Source of the DNA: Gammaproteobacteria bacterium
GTDB taxonomy: Bacteria; Pseudomonadota; Gammaproteobacteria; Steroidobacterales; BM003
NCBI GenBank assembly: GCA_026193125.1
Contig: JAPHSC010000160.1
Location: 1 to 16,121 of the forward strand
Direction: 5' to 3'
DNA: 16,121 bases
Each line of letters begins with the position of its first letter. Within the stretch, counting starts at the first letter, position 1. Of this stretch, positions 13,226-16,121 are shown piece by piece. The notes beneath the pieces were generated by a model that saw nothing but the letters and a program-made list of their open reading frames with translations, was not told where the DNA came from and searched no databases. Both the position numbers and the translations under genes were made by a program.

Positions 13226-14950
13226 ATGAACCACCTACGCCTCATCGCCCTCCTCACCCTGGCCCTGTGTTCCACGGCCAATGCCGACATGACGTTTTCG
13301 GTGACGGGTGTCGGCAAGCAGGAAGCAGAAAATGTGATGGCCTACCTGGTGGCCGGTGCGTACCAACTCAACACCGATGCAACGCCGGCACGCGTGCAAA
13401 AGCTTGGCCTTCGTATTGAAAAGGATATACGCGCAGCCCTGGAACCTTTCGGCTATTACGCCCCGGTCATCAGCAGTGACTTCCAGCCGGATGGCGAAAA
13501 CTGGCGAGTGCAGGTGAGCGTCGATCCAGGCGAACCCACTTTGTGGCATACGCTGGATATCCAGGTACTGGGTGCAGGGAGTGAGGAGAAAGAGTTCCAG
13601 GACATTCTCGCCGATCCTTCCATGCATACCGGCCAGCGTGCATTGCACAGCCAGTACGAAAGGACCAAGACCAGGCTGCGTCGGGCCGCGGCAGACCTGG
13701 GCTACCTGGACGCAGAGTTCGAGTTCAGCGAGCTAGTGGTCGATCCCCGGAGTCATACCGCCGACGTCAGGCTGATCCTGCAAACCACAGAGCGATTTCT
13801 TTTCGGTCCGCTGATCATCGAGCAGGACGTGATCAAGGATGAACTGTTGGCCCGATACGTAAATATTCAGGAAGGAGATCCCTTTTCTACCGCCCGCCTG
13901 TTGATCGCCAAGCAGACTCTTTACGCGACGGACTTCTTCAGCACCGTGGACTTGCAGGCCGATCGAGAAGATGCTGTGGATGGGGTGGTCCCGGTATATA
14001 TCACTGCTGAAAAAGGCAAGCGCCACCGCTATGGACTGGGGTTTGGCTATGGCACCGACACGGGCTACCGGGTGAGTGGTAGCTGGACCCTGCGGCGACT
14101 CAACAGCGCCGGCCACAACCTTGCCCTGGACGCCCGCTACTCGCCAATCAAGTGGAACTTCAACTCTGCCTATATCATCCCTATCGGGAACCCCGCACTG
14201 GAACGCCTGGTCCTGAGCGCCGGCACGGTAGACGAGGAACTGGGCGACGCCAACAGTCATCGACTATACGGCAGTGGTGCAGTGGTCCGGGTACCCGGCG
14301 ACTGGCAGCGCAAGACAGCGTTGATCTATATAGACGAAACCTCGACGCTGGGACCCGAAACCAGGCATGACCAATACTGGGTGCCCTCCGTGGGGATTAC
14401 GCGCAAATGGTCTGACACGATGGTTCGTGTGCTTGGTGGTTTTCAAATAGTTGGAGAAGTGCAGGCTTCCAGTACCGCCGTGGGCCTGGAGACCAGTTAC
14501 GTTCAGGCTACCCTGCTGGCCAAGACGGTAATACCAATGAGTACCCGTGGCAGGCTCCTGTTGCGTGGCCAGGTTGGGACAACCTGGGTCGATGACTTCG
14601 ACCTGCTTCCGGTATCCAGACGCTTTTTTACCGGCGGCGACAACAGCATACGTGGCTATGCCTTCAACAGCATCAGCCCGCCGAGTGCGGATGGTCTCGC
14701 CCTGGGTGGCAAGCATCTTCTGGTGGGAAGTGCCGAATATGCCCACACCGTCAGAGGGCCCTGGGGCGTAGCTGTATTCAGCGACACCGGCAATGCCTTT
14801 AATTCCGCGGCGGATTCGCTGGAGACCAGCATTGGTATCGGGCTGCGCTGGAGCTCCCCCGTAGGCATGATTCGAATCGACGTTGCGAAAAGCATCTCTG
14901 ACTCAGACCGGGCTCCACGCCTGCATATTTCAGTTGGTCCGGATATATGA
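13226..14950 (+). CDS. tamA: TamA, outer-membrane subunit of the translocation and assembly module
   Basis: This is a BamA/Omp85-family barrel that with TamB helps assemble certain outer-membrane proteins and supports envelope lipid transport. The length of 574 residues is nearly that of E. coli TamA (577). A signal peptide is clear: MNHLRLIALLTLALCSTANA, with probable cleavage after ANA (residue 20). Residues about 22-265 fit three POTRA domains (phrases FGYYAPVISSDF, DLGYLDAEFEFSELVVD, RYVNIQEGDPFSTARL). From about 275 alternating strands build the barrel. The Omp85 signature R476-G-Y478 in FFTGGDNSIRGY marks loop 6. The Shine-Dalgarno sequence is poor. Its stop overlaps the tamB start by four bases (ATGA), the standard tamA-tamB coupling, which makes the call firm. 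Confidence 0.94.
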   Translation: MNHLRLIALLTLALCSTANADMTFSVTGVGKQEAENVMAYLVAGAYQLNTDATPARVQKLGLRIEKDIRAALEPFGYYAPVISSDFQPDGENWRVQVSVDPGEPTLWHTLDIQVLGAGSEEKEFQDILADPSMHTGQRALHSQYERTKTRLRRAAADLGYLDAEFEFSELVVDPRSHTADVRLILQTTERFLFGPLIIEQDVIKDELLARYVNIQEGDPFSTARLLIAKQTLYATDFFSTVDLQADREDAVDGVVPVYITAEKGKRHRYGLGFGYGTDTGYRVSGSWTLRRLNSAGHNLALDARYSPIKWNFNSAYIIPIGNPALERLVLSAGTVDEELGDANSHRLYGSGAVVRVPGDWQRKTALIYIDETSTLGPETRHDQYWVPSVGITRKWSDTMVRVLGGFQIVGEVQASSTAVGLETSYVQATLLAKTVIPMSTRGRLLLRGQVGTTWVDDFDLLPVSRRFFTGGDNSIRGYAFNSISPPSADGLALGGKHLLVGSAEYAHTVRGPWGVAVFSDTGNAFNSAADSLETSIGIGLRWSSPVGMIRIDVAKSISDSDRAPRLHISVGPDI

Positions 14951-16121
14951 GGCGCCTCCCACCACTCGGCCTGCTATTGCTGCTGATCACGGGATTGGCG
15001 CTGACCTGGGCCTTGCACAGTTCTACCGCCCTGCGCTGGGGGACGGAATTTGCCTCGCGAAGACTGGCAATCACTCTCACGACGGAGTCACTGGAAGGCG
15101 GGCTTGCCGGCCCTATCCAGGTCCGCGGTTTGAAACTTGTAGTCGGCAACCTGTCCATACAGGCCGAGACACTGGATGTCGATTGGTGGGTAGGCGATCT
15201 CCTGAGAGGCCGCGTCAACCTCAAATACCTGAACGCAGCAGAGCTGGTTGTCAGCAGCTTGCCCCAGCCTGATGCAACTCCGCCTGCCAGTGACAGCGTC
15301 TTCGACATCGCCCTGCCCAGCTTGCCGGTGAGCCTGGACCTGAAACAAATCCAGCTGGATGGCTTGTCATTCATCAGCGAGGGGCAAAGCCAGCGTTGGC
15401 TGGAACATTTTCGGGGGTCCGCAAGCTGGGATTCCGGGGGGCTGGAAATCGGTGTCATCAGCCTGGAGCGTAATGACCTGGCGTTGTCCGAATCCACGCT
15501 GCGAATTGGCGGAAAAGCTCCTTACGCGCTGAGTGGCGAGTTCGCTTGGCGCATTCCCGGCACTGTGCTGGGTGAACAGACCGAAGAGCTCGTAGGCAGG
15601 TCACAGCTTCAGGGTGTGTTGGCCAGACCGGAAAGCAAGAGTACCCTGCTACAACCCGCAGCAATCAGCCTTGAATTGAGCGCAGACCTCGGCCAAAAAA
15701 TACTTTCTCTCGATGGCAGAATAGATGCCGACGAGATAAGCCTCGGCAGCCTGCGCCAGGGCTGGCCAGATCAACCTCTCACATTGCACAGCCCCTTTTC
15801 TGTCAATGACCGGAAGATAAACGCAGACGGCACGCTGCAATGGGCTGATTTGCCCACCCTGGAAATCGCGCTCCAATCTGTGCTCGATGACGATCAACTT
15901 CAATTGCTCAATCTGGATATTCATGGCCAGGGGTTTGCGGGGAATGTGCGGGCTGCTGGCAGGCTTGCACTGTCCACAGACCAGGACTCCGAACTGGATG
16001 TAACCTGGAATGATCTTGATCTGCAGATAGGTGCAGACCAGATGCGTCTGCGCTCGGCCGGCAAGGCGCGTATCACCGGCACACTGGATGCCTATGCACT
16101 CGAAATCGACAGCGACAGCCA
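14947..16121 (+). CDS. tamB: TamB, inner-membrane-anchored AsmA-like protein, 3' end cut off by the window
   Basis: The frame from the ATG at 14947 stays open to the window edge (391 codons plus two bases), so only the N-terminal part of a protein that is normally over 1,200 residues is seen. TamB bridges the inner membrane to TamA and, as an AsmA-like protein, provides a hydrophobic groove for phospholipid transport. The N-terminus MRRLPPLGLLLLLITGLAL is an uncleaved signal anchor (about 5-24). After it come the family-typical ESLEGGLAGPIQVRGLKL, DVDWWVGDLLRGRVNLKYLNAAELVV, and long stretches of alternating hydrophobic beta-strands. The start overlaps the tamA stop (ATGA). Identity follows from the N-terminal pattern and from position directly after tamA. 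Confidence 0.92.
   Translation, partial: MRRLPPLGLLLLLITGLALTWALHSSTALRWGTEFASRRLAITLTTESLEGGLAGPIQVRGLKLVVGNLSIQAETLDVDWWVGDLLRGRVNLKYLNAAELVVSSLPQPDATPPASDSVFDIALPSLPVSLDLKQIQLDGLSFISEGQSQRWLEHFRGSASWDSGGLEIGVISLERNDLALSESTLRIGGKAPYALSGEFAWRIPGTVLGEQTEELVGRSQLQGVLARPESKSTLLQPAAISLELSADLGQKILSLDGRIDADEISLGSLRQGWPDQPLTLHSPFSVNDRKINADGTLQWADLPTLEIALQSVLDDDQLQLLNLDIHGQGFAGNVRAAGRLALSTDQDSELDVTWNDLDLQIGADQMRLRSAGKARITGTLDAYALEIDSDS

Noticed and set aside
1..16121. CRISPR array, tRNA/rRNA genes, insertion sequences, toxin-antitoxin or phage-defence genes
   Set aside because: No regularly spaced repeats, no tRNA-like cloverleaf or rRNA sequence, and no transposase or defence-type domains were found on either strand.

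Overview
The window is a gene-dense, moderately GC-rich bacterial segment. It reads as a gammaproteobacterial chromosome: dinB, a GspA/GspB pair, yadG-yadH, rraA, nudC and tamA-tamB all closely resemble gammaproteobacterial versions. A marine, Cellvibrionales/Halieaceae-like host is my guess from overall flavour and is not proven. I see no tRNA, rRNA, CRISPR array, integrase or insertion sequence, and no gene-free stretch longer than about 170 bases.

Layout. (1) Plus strand, 2-5145: the 3' end of dinB (DNA polymerase IV), then a tight run of a GspA/ExeA-type AAA+ ATPase, a GspB-type partner, and a single-chain fusion of a FakA-like (DAK2) kinase with a FakB-like (DegV) fatty-acid-binding protein. 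(2) Minus strand, 8181-5088: an unusual FlhD-like protein that appears to carry two FlhD-type units in tandem, then yadG (ABC ATPase), yadH (ABC permease) and a YedK/HMCES-type SRAP protein. The last three form an operon by overlaps and a Shine-Dalgarno sequence lying on the yadH stop. (3) Plus strand, 8349-16121: an FlhC-like zinc-cysteine protein divergent from the FlhD-like gene, then rraA, nudC, an NRDE/TANGO2-family protein, an S9 (prolyl-oligopeptidase family) peptidase, tamA, and tamB, which runs off the right edge.

The most interesting region is the divergent FlhD-like/FlhC-like pair (7603-8903) around a strikingly AT-rich spacer. Canonical FlhDC is an flhD-flhC operon encoding a D4C2 heterohexamer. 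Here the genes are head-to-head and the D partner seems to be a two-unit fusion, so two D-D chains plus two C chains could give the same stoichiometry. The spacer holds a near-perfect 12-bp inverted repeat that covers the ribosome-binding region of the FlhD-like gene, an FlhDC half-box-like motif, and two short palindromes next to the FlhC-like gene. No flagellar genes are in the window, so the target is unknown. FlhDC relatives such as SetCD and AcaCD are known activators of mobile elements, which gives a second hypothesis besides motility.

How the rest fits together: GspA/GspB would assist type II secretin assembly across the peptidoglycan. The DAK2-DegV fusion would phosphorylate fatty acids for phospholipid synthesis. 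RraA and NudC both touch RNA turnover. TamA/TamB serve outer-membrane protein assembly and phospholipid transport, so much of the window concerns the cell envelope.
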